NCBI GenBank assembly: GCA_963699215.1 | Contig: OY969422.1 | Location: forward strand, 2,108,001 to 2,172,000 | DNA length: 64,000 nucleotides | Source: VRUE01 sp963699215 | Lineage (GTDB): Bacteria; Actinomycetota; Thermoleophilia; Solirubrobacterales; 70-9 | Direction: 5' to 3' | Shown here: piece by piece, positions 17,976 to 26,249 of the stretch | Layout of the letters: each line of letters opens with the position of its first letter | Position numbering within the stretch: the first letter of the stretch is position 1 | Position numbers and translations under genes: made by a program | The notes under the pieces: model-generated | The model's database searches: none | The model's input: only the letters and a program-made list of their open reading frames with translations | Told to the model about the DNA's origin: nothing

Positions 17976-19126
17976 ACCCTCGCCAACCCCCCGACCTGCG
18001 CTTCGGTGCGGCGGCGGGCCTCGTCGTCGACGGCGAAGAGGTCGTCGAAGTGGGTCACCGGCTGGGCCGGCATCTCCTCCAGCACGCGCTCGATCGCGGC
18101 GGCGATCGCCGGTGAAGCGGAATCCGTCCGTCGAGGAAGGCGGCGACCGCCACCTCGTCGGCGGCGTTGAGCACGCAGGGCGCGGTCCCCCCCGCCCTGC
18201 CCGCCTCGAGCGCCAGGCGCAGGCAGGCGAAGGTCTCGAGGTCGGGCGGCTCGAAGGTCAGCTCGCCCACCGCGGCGAGGTCGAGCCGCGGCACGTCGAC
18301 GTCGGCGCGCTCGGGGAAGTGCAGCGCGTAGGAGATCGGCACCCGCATGTCGGGATAGCCGAGGTGGGCCAGCGTGGCGCCGTCGTTGAGGTGGACCAGC
18401 GAGTGGACGATCGACTGCGGGTGGACGACGACGTCGATCCGCTCGTAGGGAACGCCGAAGAGGTGGTGCGCCTCGATCGCCTCGAAGCCCTTGTTCATCA
18501 GGGTCGCGGAGTCGATCGTGATCCGTCCGCCCATCTGCCAGGTCGGGTGGGCGAGCGCGTCCTCGATGCCGACGCCGGAGAGATCCTTGCGACCGCGGAA
18601 GGGGCCGCCGGAGGCGGTCAGCACCAGCCGCTCGACGGTGCCCGGCGGCTCGGCGCCGATCAGCTGGAAGCAGCGCCGAGTGCTCGGAGTCGACCGGCAG
18701 CAGTCGTCGCCCCGGTCGCCTCGGCCAGCGCCATCATCAGCTCGCCGCCGATCACCAGGCTCTCCTTGTTGGCGAGGGCGACGTCGATCCCCTCGCTCGA
18801 GGGCGACCACGGTCGGGCCGAGGCCCGCCGCGCCGACGATCCCGTTGAGGACGAGGTCGGCGCCGGAGTCGGCGATCAGCTCGCGGATCCCCTCCTCGCC
18901 GCCCAGGACGCGGCCGTCCCAGGCCGAGCGCGCCTGCTGCGGCCGCGTTCGTCGTCGGCGAGGGCGACGCTCGGCACGCCGTGCTGGCGCGCCTGCTCGA
19001 GCAGCCGGCTCCCAGCTCGAGCCGGCCGCCAGGCCGACCACCTGCAGCTCCTCCGAGGCGGCGACGATCTCCAGCGCCTGCGTCCCGATCGAGCCGGTCG
19101 ACGCCGAGTATCACCAGCTTCTTCAT
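17972..19126 (-). CDS. dxr: 1-deoxy-D-xylulose-5-phosphate reductoisomerase (frameshifted)
   Basis: About 384 codons from MKKLVILG at 19126. The reconstructed opening is the NADPH-binding GSTGSIG motif, interrupted by one extra base near 19105. Middle and C-terminal parts are clean: ADLVLNGIVGAAGLGPTVVA, TASGGPFRG and HPTWQMGGRITIDSATLMNK with metal-binding and substrate residues, GYPDMRVPISYAL. It catalyses the first committed step of the MEP pathway. Several indels lie at 18690-19110 and about 18110. It is followed by rseP with a 4-nt overlap. Confidence 0.92.
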
Positions 19127-19162
19127 CGACGACAGAGGATAGGGACGCTCGGCGACTGTCAC

Positions 19163-19205
19163 CCGACCTGCATCGAGTCCCTATTTGGGGTTCGATGCAG
19201 GTCGG
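19163..19205. terminator. Long-stem intergenic hairpin downstream of cdsA
   Basis: CCGACCTGCATCGA (19163-19176) pairs perfectly over 14 bp with TCGATGCAGGTCGG (19192-19205). The loop contains CCCTATTTGGGG, itself able to form a short CCC/GGG stem. It lies in the 82-nt gap between the cdsA stop and the dxr start, the only sizeable gap in this part of the cluster, and has no U-tract. CTGCATCGAG and the CTA-containing loop are shared with the hairpin at 1625-1663. Confidence 0.6.
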
Positions 19206-19208
19206 CGC

Positions 19209-20115
19209 TCAGTAGACCAGCTGGACCGAGAGGTAGTAGCCGACGACGACCGTGAAGAAGACGGCGTCGAGGCGGTCGAGGAGGCCGCCGTGCGGGCCGA
19301 AGAGGCGTGCCGGTGTCCTTGGTGCCGAGGTCGCGCTTGACCATCGAGTCGAAGAGGTCGCCGACCGGGCCGATCGCGGCGACCGCGGCGCCGATGATCA
19401 GCGCGTCCACGCCGGAGAGCCAGTCCTGGTAGAGGCCGGCGAACCAGAAGGCCATCGTGCCGATCAGGAAGCCGCCGACAGCCCCTCGATCGTCTTGTTG
19501 GGCGAGAGGTCGGGGGCGATCCGGTGGCGAGCCGAACATGCGGCCGGTCGCGTAGGCGGCGGTGTCGGCGACGAAGGTGCCGACCAGGACGTCGATCAGC
19601 AGCGCCGCGCCGTGGTCGGGCAGGTCGCGCAGCAGCACGGCGTGGACCAGCGGGATGCCCGATCCAGACGACGCCGAGCAGCGTCACCCCCATCGAGACG
19701 ATGACCCCGTCCGCGGTGCCGCGCGCCGCGCGCCGAAGACGAAGAGCAGCGGGAAGGAAGCGGTGGCGACGCAGGAGGACGTTGAAGGCGGTGCCGAAGT
19801 GGGCGGCGACGATCATCGCCGGCGACGGCGAGGTAGGCGGCGATCTGCGATCGGCCGCAGCGGCGCCGTCATCAGGAAGTACTCGCGCAGGCAGAGCAGC
19901 GCCGATCGCGACCATCGCCACGGCGAAGACGAGGCCGCCGGCGACGATGATCGCGATCGCGAAGGCGATCCAGGGGATGCGCGACGACGATCCGCTGCGC
20001 GGTCTCGCCGCGCAGCGGCCGCGCCGGCGCCGGCGGCGTGGCTCGCGGGGCGGCCGCTCGGGCGGCGGCGGCTCGCTCCGTCGAACATCTCGTCGTCGAA
20101 CAGGTCGCGGACCAT
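19209..20115 (-). CDS. cdsA: Phosphatidate cytidylyltransferase (frameshifted)
   Basis: About 302 codons. The N-terminus VRDLFDDEMFDGAS and an Arg/Pro-rich stretch precede several membrane helices. The C-terminal signature is readable across shifts: FVADTAAYATGRMFGS, PNKTIEGAVGGFLIGTMAFW, then GDLFDSMVKRDLGTKDTGT and GLLDRLDA, which together form the CDP-DAG synthase motif S(X)3KR(X)4KD(X)5GH(G)G(X)2DR. It makes CDP-diacylglycerol for phospholipid synthesis (used by PgsA in this cluster). Six or more indels break it. Its ATG overlaps the uppS stop. Confidence 0.85.
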
Positions 20116-20789
20116 CACGTCCTCGCTCCGAAGCGCCGGCGCCGCGCCTCGAACTCGCGCAGCGACTGCCTCGAAGGCCTCGCGGTCGAAGTCGGGCCAG
20201 AGCTCGTCGCGGAAGACCAGCTCCGAGTAGGCGCACTGCCAGAGCAGGTAGTTGGAGATCCGCTGCTCGCCGCTGGTCCGGATCAGGAGGTCGGGGTCGT
20301 GCATCTCGGGCGCGTAGAGGTGGCGGCGGAACTCCTCCTCGGAGCCGCCCTCGAAGCTTCGCGCCGCGTCGACGATCTCCGCCCTGCCGCCGTAGTTGAA
20401 GGCGACGAAGAGGGTGATGCGGTCGTTGCCGGCGGTCGTCTCTTCGGCCCACTCCATCCGCTCGACCAGCTCGGCGGCCACCCCCTCGCGGCGGCCGATG
20501 AAGCGCATCCGCACGCCCTCGGCGTCGAGCTCGGGGGTCTCGGTGTCGATCCGCTCGCCGAACATCTGCATCAGCCCCTCGACCTCCTCCTCGCGGCCGC
20601 GTCCAGTTCTCGGTCGAGAAGGAGAAGACGGTCAGCTCCTCGATCCCGAGCTCGACGGCGTCGCGCAGCCGCGCCTTGACCACGTCGGCGCCGGCCCGGT
20701 GGCCCTCGACGACCGGCAGGCCGCGCTGCTGCGCCCAGCGCCCGTTGCCGTCGGTGATGATCGCTACGTACCGCGCGGAGGGCGCTCAC
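20115..20789 (-). CDS. uppS: Isoprenyl (undecaprenyl) diphosphate synthase (frameshifted)
   Basis: About 224 codons from a GTG at 20789 that overlaps the frr stop (GTGTGA). Reconstructed motifs of cis-prenyltransferases: AIITDGNGRWAQQRGLPVVE then GHRAG, TVFSFSTENWTRP, FVAFNYGGRAEIVDAAR, and DPDLLIRTSGEQRISNYLLW then QCAYSELVF. It builds the C55 lipid carrier for cell-wall synthesis from FPP and IPP, in line with dxr, ispG and cdsA alongside. Indels lie near 20775, 20593 and 20165. The 20593 event is again an extra base making CTCGC. Confidence 0.9.
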
Positions 20790-21349
20790 ACCTCGAGGAT
20801 CTCTTCTTCCTTGCCCTTGAGCAGCGCGTCGATCTCGGCGATCGCCTCGTCGGTCTGCTTCTGCAGGGCGGTCTCGGCGCGGCGCTCGTCGTCCTCGCCG
20901 GCTTCGCCCTCTTTCTTCAGGTCGCGCAGGTCCTGCATCGTGTCGCGGCGGATGTTGCGGACCGCGACCCGGCCCTCCTCGGCGACGCCGTGCACGACCT
21001 TGACCATCTCGCGGCGGCGCTCCTCGGTCAGCTCGGGGATCTGCAGGCGGATCACGTTGCCGTCGTTGCTCGGCGTGAGGCCGACGTCGGACTCCTGGAT
21101 CGCCTTCTCGATCCCACCGATCGACCCCTTGTCGAACGGCGTGACCGTGAGCAGGCGCGCGTCGGAGGCGGCGATGTTGGCGAGCTGCTTGAGCGGGGTC
21201 TGGGAGCCGTAGTAGTCGACCGTGATCCGGTCGAGCAGGTGCGGGGAGGCGCGGCCGGTGCGCACCGTCGCCAGCTCGCCGCGGCTCGATTCGACCGACT
21301 TCCCCATCCGGTCCTCGGCGTCCTTGAGCAGCTCGTCGATCAGCTCCAC
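20786..21349 (-). CDS. frr: Ribosome recycling factor
   Basis: 187 aa. The GTG at 21349 is preferred (VELIDELLKDAEDRMGKSVE) because AGAGAGG is 4 nt upstream and it matches the family start. An in-frame ATG lies 15 nt further upstream, almost touching its Shine-Dalgarno. Hallmark segments: GRASPHLLDRITVDYYGSQT, PLKQLANI, TPFDKGSIGGIEKAIQESDV, GLTPSNDGNVIRL. With EF-G it splits post-termination ribosomes. Intact. Overlaps uppS by 4 nt. Confidence 0.96.
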   Translation of the reverse strand: MELIDELLKDAEDRMGKSVESSRGELATVRTGRASPHLLDRITVDYYGSQTPLKQLANIAASDARLLTVTPFDKGSIGGIEKAIQESDVGLTPSNDGNVIRLQIPELTEERRREMVKVVHGVAEEGRVAVRNIRRDTMQDLRDLKKEGEAGEDDERRAETALQKQTDEAIAEIDALLKGKEEEILEV

Positions 21350-21368
21350 TGGTCCTCTCTCCATCTCC

Positions 21369-22100
21369 TCAGGTGGCGGCGCTGGAGACCAGCGTGCCCA
21401 CCCTCTCGCCGCCGACGATCCTATCTATGTTGCTCTCGTCGCCCATGTTGAAGACGTAGATCGGCAGGTCGTTGTCCATGCAGAGCGAGAGCGCGGTCGA
21501 GTCCATCACCTTGAGCCCGCGCTCGATCGCCTCGCGGTGGCCGATCTCCGGGATGAACTCGGCCTCGGGGTTGGTCGCCGGGTCGGAGTCGTAGACGCCC
21601 TCGACCCCGTTCTTCGCCATCAGGATCGTCTCCGCGTGGATCTCCAGCGCGCGCAGGGCCGCCGCGGTGTCGGTGGTGAAGAACGGGTTGCCGGTGCCGG
21701 CGGCGAAGATCACCACGCGGCCCTTCTCGAGGTGGCGCATGGCGCGGCGGCGGATGTAGGGCTCGGCGACCTCCTTGACGTCGATCGCCGACATCACCCG
21801 CGTGTGCTCGCCGATCTTCTCCAGCGCGTCCTGCAGGGTGAGTGCGTTGAGCACCGTCGCCAGCATCCCCATGTAGTCGCCGGTCGCGCGGTCCATCCCA
21901 GCCGCCGCCCCCTGCAGGCCGCGGTAGATGTTGCCGGCGCCGACGACGATCGCCACCTCCACCCCGCGCGCGCGCACCGCCGCCACCTGGCGGGCGATCC
22001 GCTCGACCTCGGCGGCGTCGGTGCCGTGTTCGCGCTCCCCCATCAACGCCTCCCCCGAGAGCTTCAGGAGGATGCGAGTGAACTTAGGTTCCGTCTCCAT
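21369..22100 (-). CDS. pyrH: Uridylate kinase
   Basis: 243 aa from ATG at 22100 (METEPKFTRILLKLSGEAL). A GTG 24 nt upstream is also possible. The amino-acid-kinase fold is clear: LLKLSGEALMG, VAIVVGAGNIYRGLQGAAAG, MDRATGDYMGMLATVLNAL, FAAGTGNPFFTTDTAAALRA. It phosphorylates UMP to UDP. It stands between tsf and frr in the usual rpsB-tsf-pyrH-frr order. Intact. Confidence 0.96.
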   Translation of the reverse strand: METEPKFTRILLKLSGEALMGEREHGTDAAEVERIARQVAAVRARGVEVAIVVGAGNIYRGLQGAAAGMDRATGDYMGMLATVLNALTLQDALEKIGEHTRVMSAIDVKEVAEPYIRRRAMRHLEKGRVVIFAAGTGNPFFTTDTAAALRALEIHAETILMAKNGVEGVYDSDPATNPEAEFIPEIGHREAIERGLKVMDSTALSLCMDNDLPIYVFNMGDESNIDRIVGGERVGTLVSSAAT

Positions 22101-22159
22101 AAATTTCGGCTCCGCTCCACTCACGGAGAATCAGACTGTGACGTTCGTTCCGCTCCGCC

Positions 22160-22762
22160 TCAAAGGCCAACGCGGAAGTAGGCGAAGCGCGCCACCCTGA
22201 TGTTCTCGCCGGTCTTCGCGGCCAGCTCCTGGCGCAGCTCCTCGATCGACTTCGAGTCGTGCTTGTCGGCGTTGACGTGAGCCTGGTCGAGCAGCGCCAC
22301 TTCCTTCGCCCACTTGGCGAGCTGGCCCTCGACGATCTTCTCGACGACGTTGTCCGGTTTGCCGTCCTCGCGCGCCTTCTCCTCGAAGACCCGCTTCTCC
22401 GCCTCGCGTTCCTCGGCCGGGATCTCGTCGGCGGAGACGAACGTGGGCGCCGTCGCGGCGACGTGGAGGGCGACCTCGTAGGCGAACGCCTTGAAGTCCT
22501 CGTTGCGGGCGACGAAGTCGGTCTCGCACTGGACTTCGACCATCGCCCCGACCTTGTCGTTGGCGTGGATGTAGGAGGCGACGACGCCCTCGCTGGTGCC
22601 ACGCCCCTCGCGCTTGGCCGCGGAAGCCTGACCCTTGACCCGGAGGATCTCGATCGCCCGGTCGACGTCCCCATCGGACTCGGCCAGCGCCGCTTTGCAG
22701 TCCATCATCGCGGCACCCGTCCGGTCCCGGAGCGCCTTCACATCGGCAGCGGAGACGCTCAT
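22160..22762 (-). CDS. tsf: Elongation factor Ts
   Basis: 200 aa. Begins MSVSAADVKALRDRTGAAMM followed by DCKAALAESDGD, the conserved EF-Ts UBA-like start. TDFVARNEDFKAFAYEVALH is the core-domain signature. It recharges EF-Tu with GTP. This is the short form with one main core subdomain, as in many actinobacteria, Thermus and chloroplast-related lineages. ATGA overlap with rpsB. Confidence 0.96.
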   Translation of the reverse strand: MSVSAADVKALRDRTGAAMMDCKAALAESDGDVDRAIEILRVKGQASAAKREGRGTSEGVVASYIHANDKVGAMVEVQCETDFVARNEDFKAFAYEVALHVAATAPTFVSADEIPAEEREAEKRVFEEKAREDGKPDNVVEKIVEGQLAKWAKEVALLDQAHVNADKHDSKSIEELRQELAAKTGENIRVARFAYFRVGL

Positions 22763-23880
22763 TTAGAGCCCTCCTCTTTCGCGGGCTCGGTGGGAGCCTT
22801 CTCGGTGGCAGAAGGATCGTCAGCTTTAGCCGAAGACGCCTCTCCCGCGGGTGGCGTCGCAGGGGGGACCGCCTCCGAGGACGCTTTAGCGACCGCAGGA
22901 GGCGGTGGGTCCCCTGCGGCGACAGGACCCGCGGGCTGAGACGTAGGAGGGTCCCCTGCGCCGACAGGACCCGCGGCCTGTGGGGCCTGAGCTTGCGGGG
23001 CCTGACCCTGCGGCGGTTTGGGTTGAGCCGGCGGTGCTTCGGCAGCTTTTTTCGCAGCCGCCTCTTCGGCAGCTTTCTTTTTAGCCTCCTCTGCTTCCAC
23101 GCGAGCCTTCTCTTCCTCCTCGCGCTTCTTCCGCTCTTCCTCCTCCTTTTTGCGCCGTTCCATCTCCTCGGCCAGGCGTCGCTCCTCCTGGACGCGCCAG
23201 GCGCCGGCGCCCTCCTCGACCGCGCCGCCGATCGTGCCGATCACCAGCTGGCAGGAGCGGATCGCGTCGTCGTTGCCGGGGATCACGTAGTCGATCTGGC
23301 TCGGGTCGCAGTTGGTGTCGACCAGGCCGATGATCGGGATCCGCAGGCGAACCGCCTCGCGCACCGCGATCTCCTCGGTTTTCAGGTCGGTGACGAAGAC
23401 GGCGTCCGGGAGGCGGTCCATGTCGCGGACGCCGCCCAGGTTGTACTCGAGCTTCGCCAGCTCGGCCTGCATGCCCATCCGCTCCTTGGTCGGCAGCAGG
23501 TCGAGTTTGCCCTCCTCCTGCCAGGTGGTGAGCTCGTGCAGGCGCGAGATCCGCGCCGAGATCGTGTTGTAGTTGGTCAGCAGGCCGCCCAGCCAGCGCT
23601 GGTTGACGTAGGGCATCTTGCAGCGCTCGGCCCATTCCTGGACGGGGCCGCGTGCCTGCTTCTTGGTGCCGACGAAGAGCACGGTGCCGCCGCCGCTGGC
23701 GAGCTCGCCAGCGAAGCGGCGCGCGTTCTCGAGCAGCGCCTCGGTCTGGATCAGGTCGATGATGTGGATCCCGTCCAGCTCGCCGAAGATGTAGCGGCGC
23801 ATGTTCGGGTTCCAGCGACGGGTCTGGTGACCGAAGTGGACTCCGGCCTCCAGCAGCTCTTTGAGGCCTGCCTCTGGCAT
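22759..23880 (-). CDS. rpsB: 30S ribosomal protein S2 with long low-complexity C-terminal extension
   Basis: 373 aa from ATG at 23880 (AAGGAG 10-11 nt upstream). The S2 core ends near residue 235: MPEAGLKELLEAGVHFGHQT, VNQRWLGGLLTNYNTI, PIIGLVDTNCDPSQIDYVIP. It is followed by about 135 extra residues: a Lys/Glu/Arg-rich helix of KKEEEERKKREEEE type, then a Pro/Ala-rich tail with near-repeats of AGPVGAGDPP. E. coli S2 is 241 aa. The first gene of the cluster, so its upstream gap (23881-24016) probably holds the promoter. A TACAAT-like -10 (24001-23996) is the best candidate. Confidence 0.95.
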   Translation of the reverse strand: MPEAGLKELLEAGVHFGHQTRRWNPNMRRYIFGELDGIHIIDLIQTEALLENARRFAGELASGGGTVLFVGTKKQARGPVQEWAERCKMPYVNQRWLGGLLTNYNTISARISRLHELTTWQEEGKLDLLPTKERMGMQAELAKLEYNLGGVRDMDRLPDAVFVTDLKTEEIAVREAVRLRIPIIGLVDTNCDPSQIDYVIPGNDDAIRSCQLVIGTIGGAVEEGAGAWRVQEERRLAEEMERRKKEEEERKKREEEEKARVEAEEAKKKAAEEAAAKKAAEAPPAQPKPPQGQAPQAQAPQAAGPVGAGDPPTSQPAGPVAAGDPPPPAVAKASSEAVPPATPPAGEASSAKADDPSATEKAPTEPAKEEGSK

Positions 23881-24016
23881 GGTCGAACGTCTCCTTGAAT
23901 TGGGGTGAAGCCCCACCGCCCTAGCCGGGGACTCGGCTTTCGAGGCCAGTCAGGATCCGGGGCGGATACGGCGGGGGTAGGTTTAGAACGGAGGAATTGT
24001 AGTGGGGCGCGCCGGG

Positions 24017-24694
24017 TCAGGCGGCGCGGGCGGCCTCGAGCGCCGCGGAGAGGTCCGCGGGCAGCTCGGAGCGGAAGCTCAGCATCTCCCCGCCGACCGG
24101 GTGGGCGAAGGCGAGCCGATGTGCGTGCAGGAACTGGCGGCTCAGCCCGTACTTCTCCTCGCCGCCGTAGGTGGGATCGCCGATCAGGGGGTGGCCGATC
24201 GCGGCGAAGTGAGCGCGGATCTGGTGCGTGCGCCCGGTCTCCAGCTTGGCCTCCAGGTAGGTCTCGGCGGCGAGCAGCTCGAGCACCTCGAAGTGGGTGC
24301 GGGCCTGGCGCGGGGCGGCGCCCGACACCGCCATCCGGTGGCGCTGTCGCGAGGCGCGGCCGATCGGCGCGTCGATCGTCCCGGTGCGGGAGGCGAGGCG
24401 CCCCCCGGCCAGGGCCAGGTAGACGCGCTCGACCTCGCGCCGCCGCACCTGCTCCTGCAGCGCGGCATGGGTCTCGTCGTCGCGGGCTACCACCAACAGG
24501 CCGCTGGTCCCTTTGTCGAGGCGGTGGACGATGCCGGGTCGCTCCGGATCGCCGCCGCCGCCGAGGATCTCCGCCAGCTCGTCGACCAGGGTGGTTCCCT
24601 GGTGCGAGGGCGCCGGATGGACGACGAGGCCGGCGGGCTTGTCGACCACGGCCAGGGCATCGTCCAGATGGACGACTCGCAGCCCCTCGCTCAT
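24017..24694 (-). CDS. rluD: RluA-family 23S rRNA pseudouridine synthase
   Basis: 225 aa without an obvious N-terminal S4 domain. It begins directly with LRVVHLDDALAVVDKPAGLV VHPAP. The catalytic Asp is in IVHRLDKGTSGLLVVARDDE, the HRLD motif. Later THFEVLEL and ETGRTHQIRAHFAAIGHPLI GDPTYGG are typical. The RluD assignment within the RluA family is approximate. Its ATG overlaps the lspA stop. Confidence 0.9.
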   Translation of the reverse strand: MSEGLRVVHLDDALAVVDKPAGLVVHPAPSHQGTTLVDELAEILGGGGDPERPGIVHRLDKGTSGLLVVARDDETHAALQEQVRRREVERVYLALAGGRLASRTGTIDAPIGRASRQRHRMAVSGAAPRQARTHFEVLELLAAETYLEAKLETGRTHQIRAHFAAIGHPLIGDPTYGGEEKYGLSRQFLHAHRLAFAHPVGGEMLSFRSELPADLSAALEAARAA

Positions 24695-25149
24695 CGTTCG
24701 CCGTCGGTGGCGTAGGCCAGCGCCAGGACCGCGACGCCGAGCGTGATCGCGACGTCGGCCAGGTTGAAGGGAGGCCAGCCGAGGATGTCGATGTAGTCGG
24801 TCACCGCCCCGGCGCGCACCCGGTCGGCGAGGTTGCCGAGGGCGCCGCCGGAGAGCAGGCCGACAGCGATCCACATCCCCGGACGGGTCGGGTTGCGGGC
24901 GAAGAGGATGCCGACGAAGCCGAGGGCCACGACGGTGAGCGCGACGAGCACCCCGCCCCCGCCGCTGGCAAGGCCGAAGGCGATGCCGCGATTGTGGGCG
25001 AGGGTGAGGCCGAGCGGCCCGAGCACGTCCACCTGCTCGCCGGGGACCAGGTTTGCCTCGACCGCCGCCTTGGCGACCTGGTCGAGGACGACGACGAAGC
25101 CGCAGAGCGCGCCAGCGAGGCGCCAGGCCCGCGCCCCCTCGGCGCTCAC
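24691..25149 (-). CDS. lspA: Lipoprotein signal peptidase II
   Basis: 152 aa from GTG at 25149, four membrane helices. The aspartyl protease dyad is visible: the first Asp region GALGNLADRVRAGAVTDYID and the second in WPPFNLADVAITLGV. DQVAKAAVEANL near residue 23 and LAHNRGIAFGL are conserved. It removes signal peptides from prolipoproteins after lipidation. Overlaps both neighbours by 4 nt. Confidence 0.93.
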   Translation of the reverse strand: MSAEGARAWRLAGALCGFVVVLDQVAKAAVEANLVPGEQVDVLGPLGLTLAHNRGIAFGLASGGGGVLVALTVVALGFVGILFARNPTRPGMWIAVGLLSGGALGNLADRVRAGAVTDYIDILGWPPFNLADVAITLGVAVLALAYATDGER

Positions 25150-25448
25150 CCGGCTATCAGGGCGACGACGAGGCCGCGCAGAACGAAGAGCACGAGAATC
25201 CCGATCATCGGGCTCAGGTCGAGCCCGAAGCCGCCTCCCCCGATCGGCGGGATGATGCGCCGGAAGACGTTGAGGTAGGGATCGGTGGTCTGGGTGACGA
25301 AGTCGAGCACCGACCGCAGCGCCGGGTTGTAGGGCATGCGCGGCACCCAGGAGATCAACACCCTGATCAGGATCAGGATGATGTAGACGAGGAAGAGCGC
25401 CGCGACGTAGTCGGCGACGTCCTCGCGGGTCAGCGCGAACGGGATCAC
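25146..25448 (-). CDS. yggT: YggT-family membrane protein
   Basis: 100 aa from GTG at 25448. Two hydrophobic blocks flank the conserved RVLISWVPRMPYNPALRSVL and TDPYLNVFRRIIPPIGGG GFGLDLSP segments of the YGGT family. Such proteins sit next to sepF and proC in Gram-positive division clusters and are linked to division and osmotic-stress responses, but have no defined biochemical activity. Confidence 0.9.
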   Translation of the reverse strand: MIPFALTREDVADYVAALFLVYIILILIRVLISWVPRMPYNPALRSVLDFVTQTTDPYLNVFRRIIPPIGGGGFGLDLSPMIGILVLFVLRGLVVALIAG

Positions 25449-26185
25449 CCGCGCATCCTCTCCAACGAGGCGCGCACGGCTGCTTCGAAGGCCTCCCGCG
25501 CTCCCTCCCGGTCGAGCGCCTGCAGCCCGGCTTCGGTGCTGCCCCCCGGCGAGGTGACGGAGACTCGGACATCGGCCGGGGGGCGGATGCGCATCAGCGA
25601 TCCAGCCCCCGCGGCGGCCTCGACGACCAGTTTTTCGACCAGATCCGGGTCCAAGCCCTCGCCGACGCCGGCCTCGGCGAGGGCCTCCGCCGCCAAGGCG
25701 AAATAAGCCGGCGAACATGCCATCAACGCGGTGGCGACGTCGAATTGCGAGTCGGGCAGCTCGACGACAGACCCGAGAGCGCTCAGCTTCTCTCTGACTT
25801 CTGGACGGAACTTCCCGGCAACGCAAAGCACGCCGTCGCCCACCTCCACTGCGACGTTGGGCATCACCCGCCCGACCTCCGCATTGGGAAATGCGGCTTG
25901 GACGCTCTCCAAAGGGGTGGCCCCCAAGATCGAGATGACCGATTCTGCGCCTGCCAGTTCACCGGCCGCCTGCCGAAGGGCACCCGGCTTGACCGCGAGG
26001 AGCACGACGTCGGCTCGTTCCGCCAGCTGCCCGTTGGACTCGACAGCTTCGCCGCCAAGATCCCCGGCCAGCTTGCGAGCCCTATCGGAATCCGGGTCGA
26101 AGAACAGCATCTGCTCCCACTGCCCGGCCCAGCCTCTGGCGATGGCCGCAGCCATGTTCCCAGCTCCACAGAAGCCAACGATCAT
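25445..26185 (-). CDS. proC: Pyrroline-5-carboxylate reductase
   Basis: 246 aa. The Rossmann start MIVGFCGAGNMAAAIARGW and the C-terminal signature AGAGSLMRIRPPADVRVSVT then SPGGSTEAGLQAL are diagnostic. It reduces P5C to proline with NAD(P)H. The family is about 270 aa, so this is a compact version. It is the first gene after the phoA terminator in a four-gene overlapping run proC-yggT-lspA-rluD. Confidence 0.95.
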   Translation of the reverse strand: MIVGFCGAGNMAAAIARGWAGQWEQMLFFDPDSDRARKLAGDLGGEAVESNGQLAERADVVLLAVKPGALRQAAGELAGAESVISILGATPLESVQAAFPNAEVGRVMPNVAVEVGDGVLCVAGKFRPEVREKLSALGSVVELPDSQFDVATALMACSPAYFALAAEALAEAGVGEGLDPDLVEKLVVEAAAGAGSLMRIRPPADVRVSVTSPGGSTEAGLQALDREGAREAFEAAVRASLERMRG

Positions 26186-26210
26186 GCGGGCAGACTAGCC
26201 GCGCCACGAA

Positions 26211-26237
26211 GGGAGGGGCGGGTATCCCGCCCCTCCC
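26211..26237 (-). terminator. Perfect 12-bp hairpin after phoA
   Basis: GGGAGGGGCGGG (26211-26222), loop TAT, CCCGCCCCTCCC (26226-26237). It lies 13 nt beyond the phoA stop and upstream of proC. Very stable and without a U-run, a common terminator style in high-GC actinobacteria. Confidence 0.75.
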
Positions 26238-26249
26238 ATGGCGTTAGGG

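Noticed and set aside
23881..24016. S2-binding autoregulatory leader RNA upstream of rpsB
   Set aside because: The 136-nt gap has some inverted pairs but I could not match a known S2 leader structure by eye. A covariance-model search would be needed.
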